64,000 bases of DNA from NCBI GenBank assembly GCA_020630675.1, contig JAHDIR010000001.1, forward strand, positions 25,015-89,014, read 5' to 3'. A program made the translations under genes and the position numbers. The notes beneath the pieces were generated by a model. It saw nothing but the letters and a program-made list of their open reading frames with translations, did not search any database and was not told where the DNA came from. Origin of the DNA: Bdellovibrionales bacterium (lineage in GTDB: Bacteria > Bdellovibrionota > Bdellovibrionia > Bdellovibrionales > UBA1609). Below are positions 44,032 through 53,400 of the stretch, piece by piece (the first letter of the stretch is position 1; each line of letters begins with the position of its first letter).

Positions 44032-45107
44032 TTGATAAACTAAAAGGGCTTGCTTTTCCTGCACTAGTATTCTGGCTTCTCTGTCTCGTCATTAACAGCT
44101 TTATGGGCTATGAAATGCCTTCCATTATTGGAAAGTTAACTCTTGCCCTCGTTTTTGGAAGCCTTATCTTTTATATCTTCAAAATGAGGCTTTTTAGTTA
44201 TATCACTCAAAGAGTTTTAGAGTCGGCGTTTACTTTATTTGCTATCGCCACTCTAACTTTTTTGCTACTGCGGGTTTTGCCGGGAGGTCCTTTCGATCAA
44301 GAAAAAACCTTACCTCCCGAAGTTATGGCAAATATTGCTAAAAAATATAACCTAGATGCCCCTATGTATGTTCAGTACTTTGATTATATGAAGGGCGTTG
44401 TCACTTTCGATTTTGGTGAGTCTTACAAGTACATAGGGCGCCCCATTACTGACATTCTTGTTGAGTCCATACCTGCAAGTATTGAGTTGGGAATTTATTC
44501 TTTGATATTGGCTTTTCTGATGGGAATCCCTTCGGGAGTGATTGCAGCTTCAAAGCACAATAAGTTTGGTGATCGAATTCTTATGTTTTTTGCCATCAGT
44601 GGTGTCGCTCTTCCCGTATTTGTTGTGGCTCCGGCCTTGATATTACTTTTCTGTTATAAACTGGGGTGGTTACCGGCAGCTCTTTGGAGTGGACCACAAT
44701 ATTATATTTTACCAGTTCTTGCTCTAGGTACACGTCCGGCGGCAACCATTGCTCGTTTAACTAGAGCCAGTGTTTTAGAGGTTATCGCTTCAGATTACAT
44801 AAGAACAGCGAGATCAAAGGGCTTATCTAACTCAGTTGTTTTATTTAAGCATGTTCTCAAAAACTCATTAATACCTGTTTTAACTTACTCCGGCCCTTTG
44901 GTGGCGGGTTTGCTATCAGGTTCTTTTGTGGTGGAGCTTATTTTTGCAATCCCTGGTATGGCTAAGCACTTTGTACAAAGTGTTAGTAACAGAGATTACC
45001 CTCTTATTATGGGTGTGACTTTGCTTTATTCGGCTCTCTTAATTATTTCCAACCTAATTGTTGATATTTTATATTCCTATTTTGACCCGAGGATACAACT
45101 GTCATGA
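44028..45107 (+). CDS. oppB: Oligopeptide ABC transporter permease, OppB type
   Basis: A 359-residue inner-membrane permease from a GTG overlapping the oppA stop. The standard OppB/DppB core is FSYITQRVLESAFTLFAIAT, FLLLRVLPGGPFD and the EAA loop region LARLTRASVLEVIASDYIRTA. Here the core is preceded by about 60 extra residues with two added hydrophobic segments, absent from E. coli OppB. The oppC start overlaps its end. It pairs with OppC to form the translocation channel. Confidence 0.88.
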   Translation: MIDKLKGLAFPALVFWLLCLVINSFMGYEMPSIIGKLTLALVFGSLIFYIFKMRLFSYITQRVLESAFTLFAIATLTFLLLRVLPGGPFDQEKTLPPEVMANIAKKYNLDAPMYVQYFDYMKGVVTFDFGESYKYIGRPITDILVESIPASIELGIYSLILAFLMGIPSGVIAASKHNKFGDRILMFFAISGVALPVFVVAPALILLFCYKLGWLPAALWSGPQYYILPVLALGTRPAATIARLTRASVLEVIASDYIRTARSKGLSNSVVLFKHVLKNSLIPVLTYSGPLVAGLLSGSFVVELIFAIPGMAKHFVQSVSNRDYPLIMGVTLLYSALLIISNLIVDILYSYFDPRIQLS

Positions 45108-46009
45108 CCACTGCAGCTCTTAGTCAGCCCTCTAAAAGCCTTTGGCAAGATTCTTTGGCTCGACTTAAAAAAAATAAATCTGCCATGTACTCGCTTTATT
45201 TCATTGTTTTTGTATGTATTGTAGCTTTGTTTGCAAAATACATAGCTCCTTACTCTTACGAAACTCAAAATATGGATGCCATTCTTGAAGGCCCAAGTGC
45301 GAAGTATTGGTTAGGTACTGACAGTTTGGGTCGTGATCAGCTATCAAGACTTATTTTTGGAGCAAGAATGTCTATGGCGGTGGCTGTATTTACAGCTATT
45401 CTTTCTTTAGTTATCGGTAGCATTTATGGCGCTGTTTCTGGTTGGTTTGGTGGAGTCACTGATCGTGTTATGATGAGAGTGGTAGATATTTTATATTCTA
45501 TACCTACTCTTGTTTTACTTATTTTAATGAAAGTTATTTTTGATTCATTAGATATTTTTGAAAACCCTGAGCTAAAAGCTCTTACCAGTATTTTGGTGGC
45601 TTTAAGTTTAGCCGGTTGGGTAACGTTGGCTCGTGTTGTGAGAGGTCAGGTTCTTCAGGCCAAACAAATGCTTTACGTTGAAGCGGCTAGGTCATTAGGT
45701 GCAAAACCAATTTGGATTTTAGCTCGTCATGTAATTCCAAATATTATGGGCCCAGTAATTATTTTATTAACACTTCAGGTTCCCAGTAATATTCTTTTTG
45801 AAAGTTTTCTTAGCTTTTTAGGCTTAGGGCTTCAGCCTCCTTTTAGTAGTTGGGGAGTTTTAGCCAATGAAGGTTGGTCACTAATGAAGAGTTATCCTCA
45901 TTTGATTATTAGCCCCAGTGTAGCTATGGCCTTAACTCTTTTTGCATTTAGTTACTTTGGTGACGGGCTGAGAGATGCTTTTGATCCAAAAATGCGTGGG
46001 CGAGTTTAG
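45104..46009 (+). CDS. oppC: Oligopeptide ABC transporter permease, OppC type
   Basis: A 301-residue permease beginning with a cytosolic leader (SLWQDSLARLKKNKSAMYSL) and an oppC_N-type first helix. The periplasmic loop contains YWLGTDSLGRDQLSRLIFGA, a family hallmark, and the EAA motif is in VEAARSLGAKPIWILARHVI, contacting the ATPase. Overlapping starts imply cotranslation with oppB. No ATPase gene (oppD or oppF) follows; the next genes are on the other strand after two terminators. Confidence 0.9.
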   Translation: MTTAALSQPSKSLWQDSLARLKKNKSAMYSLYFIVFVCIVALFAKYIAPYSYETQNMDAILEGPSAKYWLGTDSLGRDQLSRLIFGARMSMAVAVFTAILSLVIGSIYGAVSGWFGGVTDRVMMRVVDILYSIPTLVLLILMKVIFDSLDIFENPELKALTSILVALSLAGWVTLARVVRGQVLQAKQMLYVEAARSLGAKPIWILARHVIPNIMGPVIILLTLQVPSNILFESFLSFLGLGLQPPFSSWGVLANEGWSLMKSYPHLIISPSVAMALTLFAFSYFGDGLRDAFDPKMRGRV

Positions 46010-46021
46010 TTTCTAAATCAT

Positions 46022-46053
46022 ATGCCCGCTAAAACCTAGAGTGGGCATTTTTT
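46022..46053 (+). terminator. Terminator after oppC
   Basis: A hairpin formed by ATGCCC with GGGCAT and inner CT/AG pairs, followed by a T tract (ATTTTTTATTT), 12 bases after the oppC stop. Confidence 0.75.
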
Positions 46054-46086
46054 ATTTATTTGTAAAACCAATGAACTGTTAATGTC

Positions 46087-46126
46087 ATCTTTGGCTGTTA
46101 TTCATTAATCAGCCAAAGATTTTTTA
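46087..46126 (+). terminator. Second hairpin terminator between oppC and ychF
   Basis: A perfect 11-bp stem (ATCTTTGGCTG with CAGCCAAAGAT) with a 12-base loop, then TTTTTT on the plus strand. It is a backup to the previous terminator and may also slow transcription from the opposite side. Confidence 0.8.
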
Positions 46127-46146
46127 AGTATTTATACAAAAGCAGA

Positions 46147-47244
46147 CTAAACATTAAACCTAAAAAGCATGATGTCTCCATCTTTCACTAAGTAATCTTT
46201 GCCCTCTGATTTATACTTACCAGCATCTTTAACAGCGGCTTCCGTTTTGAGGCTAAAAAGATCTTCGCAGTGATAAGTTTCAGCTCGAATAAATCCTCTT
46301 TCAAAATCAGAATGGATAACTCCTGCGGCTTGAGGTGCAGTAAATCCTTTTTTAATGGTCCAAGCGCGAACTTCTTTTTCACCAGCAGTAAAATAAGTAG
46401 AGAGATTGAGTAAGCTATAGGACTCTCTAATTAGTCGATGAAGGCCAGGCTCGGTTAGGCCTGCAGCTTCAATAAATTCTGCTTGCTCTGCTTCTTCAAG
46501 CTGCGAAATCTCACTTTCAAGGGCACTACAAACGACGATCACTTTGTTGTTTTCATTGGCAGCAATTTCTTGAACTTTTTTTACATAATCATTGTTGCCC
46601 TCAAGGTCGTCTTCTCCAACATTACAAACATAGAGCACAGGTTTTGTAGTGAGCAATTGAAGTTCTTTTACGACATAGCTGTAGTTTTCATCCACTTCGA
46701 CGGTTCGCGCTGGTTGGCCTTGTTCAAGAGCTTTATGAATACTTTCCATAACGGCCAGTTCAGCGATGAGTTTTTTGTCGTTGCCAGCTCGAGCCACTTT
46801 TTTATTTTTTTGTAATCGTTTATCAAGGCTTTCTAAGTCGGCCAGCATAAGTTCCGTACTGATAGTTTCAATGTCTCTTTGAGGGTTTACAGAGCCTGAG
46901 ACATGTATAACATTATCATCTTCAAAACATCTAACCACATGTAAGATGGCATCAGTTTCACGGATATTGGCTAAGAATTGGTTTCCTAAGCCCTCTCCTT
47001 TGCTGGCTCCTGCAACTAAACCCGCAATATCAACAAACTCCATGGCAGTAGGAATTGTGGTTTTTGGCTTTATAAGTTCAGTGATTTGGTTCAGGCGTGG
47101 GTCAGGAACAGTCACTACGCCTACGTTAGGATCAATGGTGCAAAAAGGATAGTTGGCTGATTCAGCTTTGGCGCTGGTCAGAGCATTAAATAGCGTACTT
47201 TTTCCAACATTAGGAAGTCCAACAATACCACACTGTAAACTCAT
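46147..47244 (-). CDS. ychF: Redox-regulated ATPase YchF (Obg family)
   Basis: A 365-residue translation-associated P-loop protein. It has [20 protein letters not shown] (Walker A), [20 protein letters not shown], the coiled-coil insert, the NKxD-type region [12 protein letters not shown], and a C-terminal TGS domain ([20 protein letters not shown] and [12 protein letters not shown]). YchF binds ribosomes and prefers ATP to GTP. The length is standard. It is three bases downstream of pth, the usual pairing in many bacteria. Confidence 0.95.
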   Translation of the reverse strand: MSLQCGIVGLPNVGKSTLFNALTSAKAESANYPFCTIDPNVGVVTVPDPRLNQITELIKPKTTIPTAMEFVDIAGLVAGASKGEGLGNQFLANIRETDAILHVVRCFEDDNVIHVSGSVNPQRDIETISTELMLADLESLDKRLQKNKKVARAGNDKKLIAELAVMESIHKALEQGQPARTVEVDENYSYVVKELQLLTTKPVLYVCNVGEDDLEGNNDYVKKVQEIAANENNKVIVVCSALESEISQLEEAEQAEFIEAAGLTEPGLHRLIRESYSLLNLSTYFTAGEKEVRAWTIKKGFTAPQAAGVIHSDFERGFIRAETYHCEDLFSLKTEAAVKDAGKYKSEGKDYLVKDGDIMLFRFNV

Positions 47245-47247
47245 AAA

Positions 47248-47820
47248 TTATTTCCTTTGATTGAATTGGTTGGCAGTTTTATCAAAGCCATTTGTTATAA
47301 AGCTTTCAATACATTCACATGCAGGCCCTAAAAGGTCAACGAGCTGAGATTGCTCGTCTTTATTGAAATCACTGAGTAAATAGTCAGCAACATTCATCTT
47401 TGGGTGAGGTGGGCGACTGACACCAAATTTGAGTCGTGAGTATTCATTAGTGTTCAGCTCTTTATGTATGTCTCTTATTCCGTTGTGTCCGGCATGCCCT
47501 CTAGCCTTTTGAACCTTGAGTCGACCAAACTCAAGTTCAATTTCATCCTGAATAACAAGAAGTTGTGAGATAGGTATTTTATAATAAGAAAGAAGCTCTT
47601 TGACTGAGCTGCCGGATAAATTCATATAGGTTTGAGGTTTAGCGAGAACAACTCGGGCACCAGCAATAGTGCCTTTGGCGACGAGGGCTTTTTGCCCTTT
47701 GCTAAAGGAGGTCATAGTGTCTGTAGTTTCAGCTAAAGCATCAATAGTAAGAAAGCCAATGTTGTGGCGGGTGAGTTTATATTTTGTTCCGTAATTTCCG
47801 AGCCCAACAATTAAATGCAT
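47248..47820 (-). CDS. pth: Peptidyl-tRNA hydrolase
   Basis: About 190 residues from an ATG preceded by AAGGTGAG; a GTG two codons earlier lies within that site. Signature stretches are HLIVGLGNYGTKYKLTRHNIGF with the catalytic His, KPQTYMNLSGSSV with the substrate Asn, and ARGHAGHNGIRDI. It recycles peptidyl-tRNA released from ribosomes. It lies between rplY and ychF, a conserved translation cluster. Confidence 0.94.
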   Translation of the reverse strand: MHLIVGLGNYGTKYKLTRHNIGFLTIDALAETTDTMTSFSKGQKALVAKGTIAGARVVLAKPQTYMNLSGSSVKELLSYYKIPISQLLVIQDEIELEFGRLKVQKARGHAGHNGIRDIHKELNTNEYSRLKFGVSRPPHPKMNVADYLLSDFNKDEQSQLVDLLGPACECIESFITNGFDKTANQFNQRK

Positions 47821-47869
47821 AGACACTCACCTTGTTCGTGATTTTATGGGGGAGAGAACTTAAGAATTC

Positions 47870-47893
47870 ACCCTCAAGTAAAGCCTTGAGGGT
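47870..47893. repeat. Hairpin between rplY and pth
   Basis: A 9-bp perfect stem (ACCCTCAAG with CTTGAGGGT) in the gap between rplY and pth. It lacks a T tract in the direction of transcription, so it may be an attenuator or an RNA-processing site, not a full terminator. Confidence 0.45.
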
Positions 47894-47908
47894 ATCAATA
47901 AAAAATAA

Positions 47909-48541
47909 TTACTTTTTATCGTCAGCGGCAGGTGCGTCTGCAGCAGCCTCTTCAGTTGTGGTAGCAGCTGTTTCTTCTTTGGCTTGAGCCACAGTGGCTA
48001 AAGTTTCTTCAGAAGAAGTAAGAACCTTAATGCTTTCACCACTGACTGGTAATGCAGATACGTGTAAAACTTCGTTAAGGCCGAGACCAGAAACGTCTAC
48101 AGAAAAAGATTCAGGAATATTACTAGGTAAGCATTCAACTTCGACAGTTCTCATAAGAATGTTAAAAATACCACCTTCTTTGGTTCCCTTAGGCGTTCCT
48201 TCGTATTTGATCTCAACATCAACTTTTACAGTTTGAGTCATATCTGGTACGAAAAAGTCTAAATGAACAGGGCGACGACTGACGGGGTGAATCGACATAT
48301 CTTTTTTAAGCACTTTGATGCCATCTAAGTTTTTGTCATCAGACTTTAAAACAAAAATTTCATTTTCATACTGCCTTGAAGAGTATTTTTTAACGTCATT
48401 CTCAGTGATAGAAAAGTTAATGTTTTCAACTTTTGGGCCATAAGCGACAGCCGGGATAAGTCTTTGATTGCGAAGAGCACGTGAGTTATGTTTACCTGTT
48501 GCTCTGGCGACAGCTGTAAGTTCGATTTGTTTACCTGACAT
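47909..48541 (-). CDS. rplY: 50S ribosomal protein L25, Ctc/TL5 form
   Basis: A 210-residue protein with an N-terminal L25 domain (GKHNSRALRNQRLIPAVAYG, HPVSRRPVHLDFFVPD) that binds 5S rRNA, and the longer TL5/Ctc C-terminal domain (VKVDVEIKYEGTPKGTKEGG, VECLPSNIPESFSVDVSGL). It ends in an Ala/Glu/Asp-rich tail. Ctc proteins are linked to general stress in Gram-positives. Here it follows prs after 28 bases, the common prs-rplY-pth order. Confidence 0.93.
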   Translation of the reverse strand: MSGKQIELTAVARATGKHNSRALRNQRLIPAVAYGPKVENINFSITENDVKKYSSRQYENEIFVLKSDDKNLDGIKVLKKDMSIHPVSRRPVHLDFFVPDMTQTVKVDVEIKYEGTPKGTKEGGIFNILMRTVEVECLPSNIPESFSVDVSGLGLNEVLHVSALPVSGESIKVLTSSEETLATVAQAKEETAATTTEEAAADAPAADDKK

Positions 48542-48569
48542 TAGAAACCTCTTTTTTTATAATTTTTTA

Positions 48570-49514
48570 CTAATTAAACAAAGCACTGACGGAATCATAA
48601 CAATTAATACGTTTGATCACTTCAGCAACCACAGGGGCAACACTGACCACTTCAATTTTACCGCATTCAGAGGCAGGCCCTTGAAGAGGTATAGTATCTG
48701 TGACCCATATTTTTTCGATCGGACTGTCGGTGAGTCTTTGAACCGCAGGACCTGATAAAACTGGGTGAGTTGCAACTGCAATCACTCTTTTTGCACCATT
48801 ATTGAGTATGCTGTCAACAGCTTGAGTCAAAGTTCCGGCTGTATCAATCATATCATCAATGATTATGGCCGTTTTACCTTTAACTTCTCCTATTAAATTC
48901 AAGGCTTTAGCCTCATTTGGCCCGGTTCGCCGTTTATCAATAATTGCAATGGAACATTCAATTCTTTTAGCAAATGCACGTACTCTTTCTACGCCTCCTG
49001 CATCTGGGCTTACAGCTACAAATTCGTCGCCGTAGCCGTACTGTTCTCTCCACGACCTGGCCAGAGTAGGAATGGCATAGATATGGTCAACAGGGCCGTC
49101 AAAAAAACCTTGAATTTGCGAAGAATGAAGATCAACGGAAAGTAGGCGGTTTGCACCAGCTGTATTTAAGAGTTTTGCCACTGTTTTTGCTGAAATGGGA
49201 GCCCTAGGAGCAACCTTTCTATCTTGGCGAGCGTAGCCATAGTACGGCATTACGGCAGTGATTTCATTGGCCGAGGCTCGCAACAGAGAGTCGATCAAGA
49301 TAAAAAGCTCCATATAATTTTGGTTCACAGGAGGGCAGGTGCTTTGAATAATAAAGCAATCATTTCCGCGGACACTTTCGTGTATTTCTACTTGAATTTC
49401 GCCATCAGCAAACCTTGAAATATTACATTTACCAAGCTCAAAACCACCGTGATCAGCCACTTTTTTTGCAAAATCAGGATTAGAATTACCAGAAAATATT
49501 TTAAGATCGCCCAT
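48570..49514 (-). CDS. prs: Ribose-phosphate pyrophosphokinase
   Basis: A 314-residue PRPP synthetase. It has LKIFSGNSNPDFAKKVADH, the ATP loop YYGYARQDRKVAPRAPISAK, VDLHSSQIQGFF, VSPDAGGVERVRAFAKR, and the PRPP-binding loop IIDDMIDTAGTLTQAV. It supplies PRPP for nucleotides, His, Trp and NAD. The start is ATG. The order prs-rplY-pth-ychF on one strand suggests a single operon. Confidence 0.96.
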   Translation of the reverse strand: MGDLKIFSGNSNPDFAKKVADHGGFELGKCNISRFADGEIQVEIHESVRGNDCFIIQSTCPPVNQNYMELFILIDSLLRASANEITAVMPYYGYARQDRKVAPRAPISAKTVAKLLNTAGANRLLSVDLHSSQIQGFFDGPVDHIYAIPTLARSWREQYGYGDEFVAVSPDAGGVERVRAFAKRIECSIAIIDKRRTGPNEAKALNLIGEVKGKTAIIIDDMIDTAGTLTQAVDSILNNGAKRVIAVATHPVLSGPAVQRLTDSPIEKIWVTDTIPLQGPASECGKIEVVSVAPVVAEVIKRINCYDSVSALFN

Positions 49515-49674
49515 GCTGGTTTGTTAACTTAAATCAAACTTAATGTCCAGGCCTTTCCCTTTAAGTATAAACAATTACAAAAAAATAAGATCAATGATAA
49601 CAGCTTTTTATCAAGGGTCATTTTATGGATAAAAGACACACTTTTAAGGTTGGCAAAAGATAGCTGTTTTTGGC

Positions 49675-50265
49675 TTAAAGCACAGATTTTAAAAAGGCTT
49701 TGTAGGCAGTAGCACGGTGAGAGTGCTTGTTTTTAAAAGCATCTCCTAAGTCAGCTAAACACTGAGTTTGACCATCGGGAATAAAGAGAGGGTCATAGCC
49801 AAAGCCGCCTGTGCCAGAAAGCTTTTTAGCGATTTGTCCGTTCATCTGACCAGGAAAGTGAGATTCCTCTCCGTCTGGAGAAATAACAAAAATTTCACAC
49901 ATATAATGGGCACTTCTTGTTTCTGGAGATTTAAAGCTCATCATTTTTAAAAGTTTAGCGTTGTTTTCAGAGTCACGGGCCTTTTCTCCGGCATATCGAG
50001 CAGAGTGTATACCAGGCAATCCGCCTAAGCCATCAACCACCAGGCCGGAGTCTTCGGCCAGTACCCAGGCTTTTTTGTCAGAAAGAGTTTTGTGCAAACT
50101 ACGAGCTTTAATTTGAGCGTTTTCTAAAAAACTGCTGCCAGTCTCGGCAGGGCTCGAATAAAAATCTAGCTCCTTAGGTGTTCTTATTTTAAAGGGCGAT
50201 GAAAAAGAAAGGTTAATAAACTCTTTTAGCTTATGGGCATTTGATGTGGCTATCCATAAATCCAT
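49675..50265 (-). CDS. rdgB: Non-canonical purine NTP pyrophosphatase (RdgB/HAM1)
   Basis: A 196-residue house-cleaning enzyme that hydrolyses ITP, dITP and XTP to monophosphates. Motifs are IATSNAHKLKEF, VLAEDSGLVVDGLGGLPGIH with the metal-binding acids, SARYAGEKA, and FGYDPLFIPDG, ending with SHRATAYKAF. It follows rph with a two-base gap, a widespread order in bacteria. The start is ATG. Confidence 0.94.
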   Translation of the reverse strand: MDLWIATSNAHKLKEFINLSFSSPFKIRTPKELDFYSSPAETGSSFLENAQIKARSLHKTLSDKKAWVLAEDSGLVVDGLGGLPGIHSARYAGEKARDSENNAKLLKMMSFKSPETRSAHYMCEIFVISPDGEESHFPGQMNGQIAKKLSGTGGFGYDPLFIPDGQTQCLADLGDAFKNKHSHRATAYKAFLKSVL

Positions 50266-50267
50266 GT

Positions 50268-51002
50268 TTAGCTCTGAGATTGAGGTTGAAAAAAGCTGCC
50301 AATAATTTTTTGTTGCTCTTGAATTAATGAATTACAGCCTTGCTCGGCCAGCTCCAACATAGCATTGAGTTCATTTCTTGAAAAAGCCGCCTGTTCTGCA
50401 GTGCCTTGAATTTCAATAAATTTTTGGGAATCATTCATGACAAAGTTCATGTCAGTTCCAATATTAGAATCTTCATCATAATTTAGGTCAAGAAGAGGGG
50501 TGTCTCCTTGGAGGCCAACACTGATGGCTGACAAGTAACTTTTTAAAGGCCAAGCAGAGATCATTTTTTGGTCTAACAAAAATTTACAAGCTAAAGCTAA
50601 GGCGACAAAGCCTCCTGTAATAGCTGCAGTTCGAGTGCCACCGTCGGCTTGCATAACATCACAGTCCACGTAAATTTGCCTTTCACCAATAGCTTTTAGG
50701 TCAACGCAAGCTCTGAGGCTACGTCCAATTAATCGTGAAATTTCTTGAGAACGGCCACTGTTGTTGGCTTTGTCTCTGTGAATTCGATTATGAGTGGAGC
50801 GTGGAAGCATTCCATATTCAGCAGTGACCCACCCTTGTTTTGTTCCTTGTAGCCACTTGGGCACTCGGTCTTCAACAGAGGCTGTGCAATGAAGAACAGT
50901 TTTTCCAAAAGAAATTTTTACACTTCCTTCGGCATAATGGTTAATTTCAGGGACAATTTCAACATTTCTAAGCTGGTGAGCTTCTCTTCCATCTGTACGC
51001 AT
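50268..51002 (-). CDS. rph: Ribonuclease PH
   Basis: About 244 residues from the ATG giving the family start MRTDGREAHQLRNVEI. A GTG 36 bases upstream would add a short leader, and neither has a clear ribosome binding site. The phosphorolytic fold shows GKTVLHCTASVEDRVPKWLQ, GWVTAEYGMLPRST, SRLIGRSLRACVDLK, CDVMQADGGTRTAAITGGFV, and DLNYDEDS for metal binding. It trims tRNA 3' ends using phosphate. It sits upstream of rdgB and downstream of the amidase gene. Confidence 0.93.
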   Translation of the reverse strand: MRTDGREAHQLRNVEIVPEINHYAEGSVKISFGKTVLHCTASVEDRVPKWLQGTKQGWVTAEYGMLPRSTHNRIHRDKANNSGRSQEISRLIGRSLRACVDLKAIGERQIYVDCDVMQADGGTRTAAITGGFVALALACKFLLDQKMISAWPLKSYLSAISVGLQGDTPLLDLNYDEDSNIGTDMNFVMNDSQKFIEIQGTAEQAAFSRNELNAMLELAEQGCNSLIQEQQKIIGSFFQPQSQS

Positions 51003-51051
51003 GAGTGCACAATACTCATCCCGCTTAGAACTTGTCACGAGAATATTTAAG

Positions 51052-51840
51052 TTATTTTTTTGAATAAAGTTTAGAGCTGGTATCGGTCGAAAGTCGGCGA
51101 AAGTAACCGTTAATTCCTTTTAAAATCCCGAGGGCTAGTTTCTCTTGATATTGTCCATTAGATAGCTTTTTAGCTTCTGAGGAATTAGAAATAAACCCAA
51201 GCTCTATAAGTATTGATGGCATTTGTGTGTGCTTAACCACATAAAATGGGGCTTGGTGAATCCGGTTATGGTACAACCTTTTTTTTCCACCCCAGTCTTT
51301 TAAAATGTCTTTAGCAATTAAACTGGCTAGCTTTAAGCTGTAGGTCTCATTGACATTTTCTAAAATTCCTAAAACTTCGTGAGATTCAACTTGATGTACA
51401 AACTGAGACTTGGCGGCTTTGGGGTTGACTTCTTCACTGCCATTTTCAAACTGAGCTAAAAAAATACGCTCTTCATCCGCCTCGAGTTCGTTTCTGATAT
51501 AAACTTCCCCACCGCGAGCTCTTTTGTTAGGGGAGGAGTTAATATGGATACTTACAAATAGGTCAGCATTGATGCGATTGGCTTTCGCCACTCTTTGAGG
51601 GAGGGTTAAGGTTTGGTCTGAGCTTCTTGTTAGGTAAGACTTTAAATTGGATTGCTTGTTTATGAGTCTGTGCAGTCTCTTCGAAACTTGTAAAGCAATA
51701 TGAGCCTCTTTGTAGTGGCCATTCACCGCCCCATGATCTTCGCCCCCATGTCCTGGATCGACAATGACTTTATAGGGGGAGGCCCAAGATAGGCCGCAAA
51801 ATAAGAACTGAATTAAAAATATAAAAAATAGAACTTTCAT
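51052..51840 (-). CDS. N-acetylmuramoyl-L-alanine amidase (Amidase_3)
   Basis: A 262-residue exported zinc amidase with a signal peptide (VLFFIFLIQFLFCGLSWA). Metal ligands and catalytic residues lie in VIVDPGHGGEDHGAVNG, the Glu after HYKEAHIALQV, FVSIHINSSPNKRARGGEVY, and SILIELGFISNSSEA. It splits the glycan-peptide bond of peptidoglycan in the periplasm during cell separation. No LysM or AMIN domain is present, so it is a minimal AmiC-like enzyme. It is at the head of the rph-rdgB group. Confidence 0.9.
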   Translation of the reverse strand: MKVLFFIFLIQFLFCGLSWASPYKVIVDPGHGGEDHGAVNGHYKEAHIALQVSKRLHRLINKQSNLKSYLTRSSDQTLTLPQRVAKANRINADLFVSIHINSSPNKRARGGEVYIRNELEADEERIFLAQFENGSEEVNPKAAKSQFVHQVESHEVLGILENVNETYSLKLASLIAKDILKDWGGKKRLYHNRIHQAPFYVVKHTQMPSILIELGFISNSSEAKKLSNGQYQEKLALGILKGINGYFRRLSTDTSSKLYSKK

Positions 51841-52112
51841 ATAATTATTATATTAAGTTTATATTGGAATAAATATGGAAATTACAAAAAATAGTTCAAA
51901 GTTGGGTCACTAAAGGGCTGGGAGAAAGAGTTGAATAAAATTTGTTCAGTTTTTGGTGAAATCAAGCTTGTTAAAATTAAGTGGTATAAACTGACGAACT
52001 CTTGATCAGAATGGAGTGAGTAGGATTTTAACGAAAAAAAAAACTTTAATGTTTATCTTAGTCTAGTCCGACAACACAAAAGTACAGGGATAAAAGAATA
52101 AGGGGATCAATT

Positions 52113-53159
52113 ATGTTTTTTCAAAATTTCAAAAGCACACACCAATTTTTGTTGAGCTTTATCTTAGCTATGGCTGTTTTAATTGGGCCTCAGCTAACGA
52201 CAGCCTCATCTGTTGATGATGTTGACCTTGAAGTGGAAGAGGTGATGGCCGATGCAGAAGCTATGAAAGAAGAGGCTTTGCAGGCTGAGAAAAGATATAA
52301 AGAAGAGTTGAAAGAACGCAAAAAATCCGAAAAAAAAGCAAAGGCAATGAAAAGTAAAGCTTTGATTGAACAGAAGAAATCTCAAAAGTTAATTCATCAA
52401 ATGGAAAAAAAGATGGCTAGTGAAGTTAAGTTGAGAGACGTTCATAAGAAAAAGACAATTGACTCTGAAAATAAAATAGAAAAGCTTAAAGAAGATGTAG
52501 AAAAAATAAAAGCTCAAACAGAAGTTAGTGAGGAAAAAACAAAACTTACACGAAAAGAGCTTGATCGTGTCGAAAACGAAATACTTGCTGTTTTGAAAAC
52601 TAAAAAGTCTGTTCAAAAAGAGCTGGCTGAGTCACAAGAGGAAAAGAAAAAACAAGTACTTGCTCTTGAGAGTTTAAAATCCGAAGAAAAAAGACAAAAA
52701 AATATTTTAAAAAAATTAAAAGTAAGTTCTACAAAGCAGCTAGCTTCTTTGGAAAAGCAAAAAGATCGTAATCAAAAAATAATTGATGCCTCTAAAGCAA
52801 AAACAAGTAAGTTTAAAAAAGAAATTAATCGTTTAGAAATGGAGTTAAATAACGTAAAAGAATTATCTAAAGAAATCAAAAAAGAAGCGGATGTTTCTTT
52901 GTTAAAAGAAAAAAAATATAGAAAAAAATATAAAAATCTTCAGGCTAAAATTATGAAGGCAAGAAAGCAGTATGGCGTAAAAAAAGTATTACTAACCAAG
53001 AAATGCAGAGGTCGTAGTTTGGCCAGTGTTAAAAGTGAGGCCATTAAAAGCCACAAAAAGGGAGAGAAAGTTTTGGTCGTAAAAGTCAATAAAAACTGGT
53101 ACGCCACAAAGCTTCCCACTGGGGAAAATGTTTATTTGGCGAAGTCTTGTTTGATTTAA
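52113..53159 (+). CDS. Exported coiled-coil protein with SH3-like C terminus
   Basis: A 348-residue protein with a signal peptide (FLLSFILAMAVLIGPQLTTA). About residues 35-285 are an almost uninterrupted Lys/Glu-rich coiled coil. The C-terminal 60 residues form a small SH3-like domain: KKVLLTKKCRGRSLASVKSE, KGEKVLVVKVNKNWYATKLP, TGENVYLAKSCL, with two Cys positioned for a disulfide. The layout recalls peptidoglycan-binding scaffold proteins, such as EnvC-like coiled-coil activators, but without a LytM domain. An amidase gene is divergent 272 bases away. The role is inferred, not shown. Confidence 0.7.
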   Translation: MFFQNFKSTHQFLLSFILAMAVLIGPQLTTASSVDDVDLEVEEVMADAEAMKEEALQAEKRYKEELKERKKSEKKAKAMKSKALIEQKKSQKLIHQMEKKMASEVKLRDVHKKKTIDSENKIEKLKEDVEKIKAQTEVSEEKTKLTRKELDRVENEILAVLKTKKSVQKELAESQEEKKKQVLALESLKSEEKRQKNILKKLKVSSTKQLASLEKQKDRNQKIIDASKAKTSKFKKEINRLEMELNNVKELSKEIKKEADVSLLKEKKYRKKYKNLQAKIMKARKQYGVKKVLLTKKCRGRSLASVKSEAIKSHKKGEKVLVVKVNKNWYATKLPTGENVYLAKSCLI

Positions 53160-53161
53160 AT

Positions 53162-53356
53162 TTAATAAATACTTTCCATAAGGTTATGAATAGTCTCAAT
53201 TTTAATGTCAATATGAGTTTTGTAATCAATTTCCTCGATAAGATTTGTAAAAGCAGCAAGACTTTTATATATTTCATTTATATTAATTAAAAGAAAAAGA
53301 ACATCAAGAGACTCTTCTGCTGTTCTTACCACGGAAAAACGGTCAGTATCAGTCAT
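53162..53356 (-). CDS. Small hypothetical protein
   Basis: A 64-residue frame that fills the gap between two genes: MTDTDRFSVVRTAEESLDVL, then a helical leucine/isoleucine-rich stretch ending IETIHNLMESIY. It has no signal peptide, no membrane segment and no known domain. No good ribosome binding site precedes its ATG. It is in the same direction as the GH16 gene upstream. It may be real or chance. Confidence 0.4.
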   Translation of the reverse strand: MTDTDRFSVVRTAEESLDVLFLLININEIYKSLAAFTNLIEEIDYKTHIDIKIETIHNLMESIY

Positions 53357-53400
53357 GTTATCGTTTTACTTTCAATATTGAAAAGGTCAGTCTATGAAAT

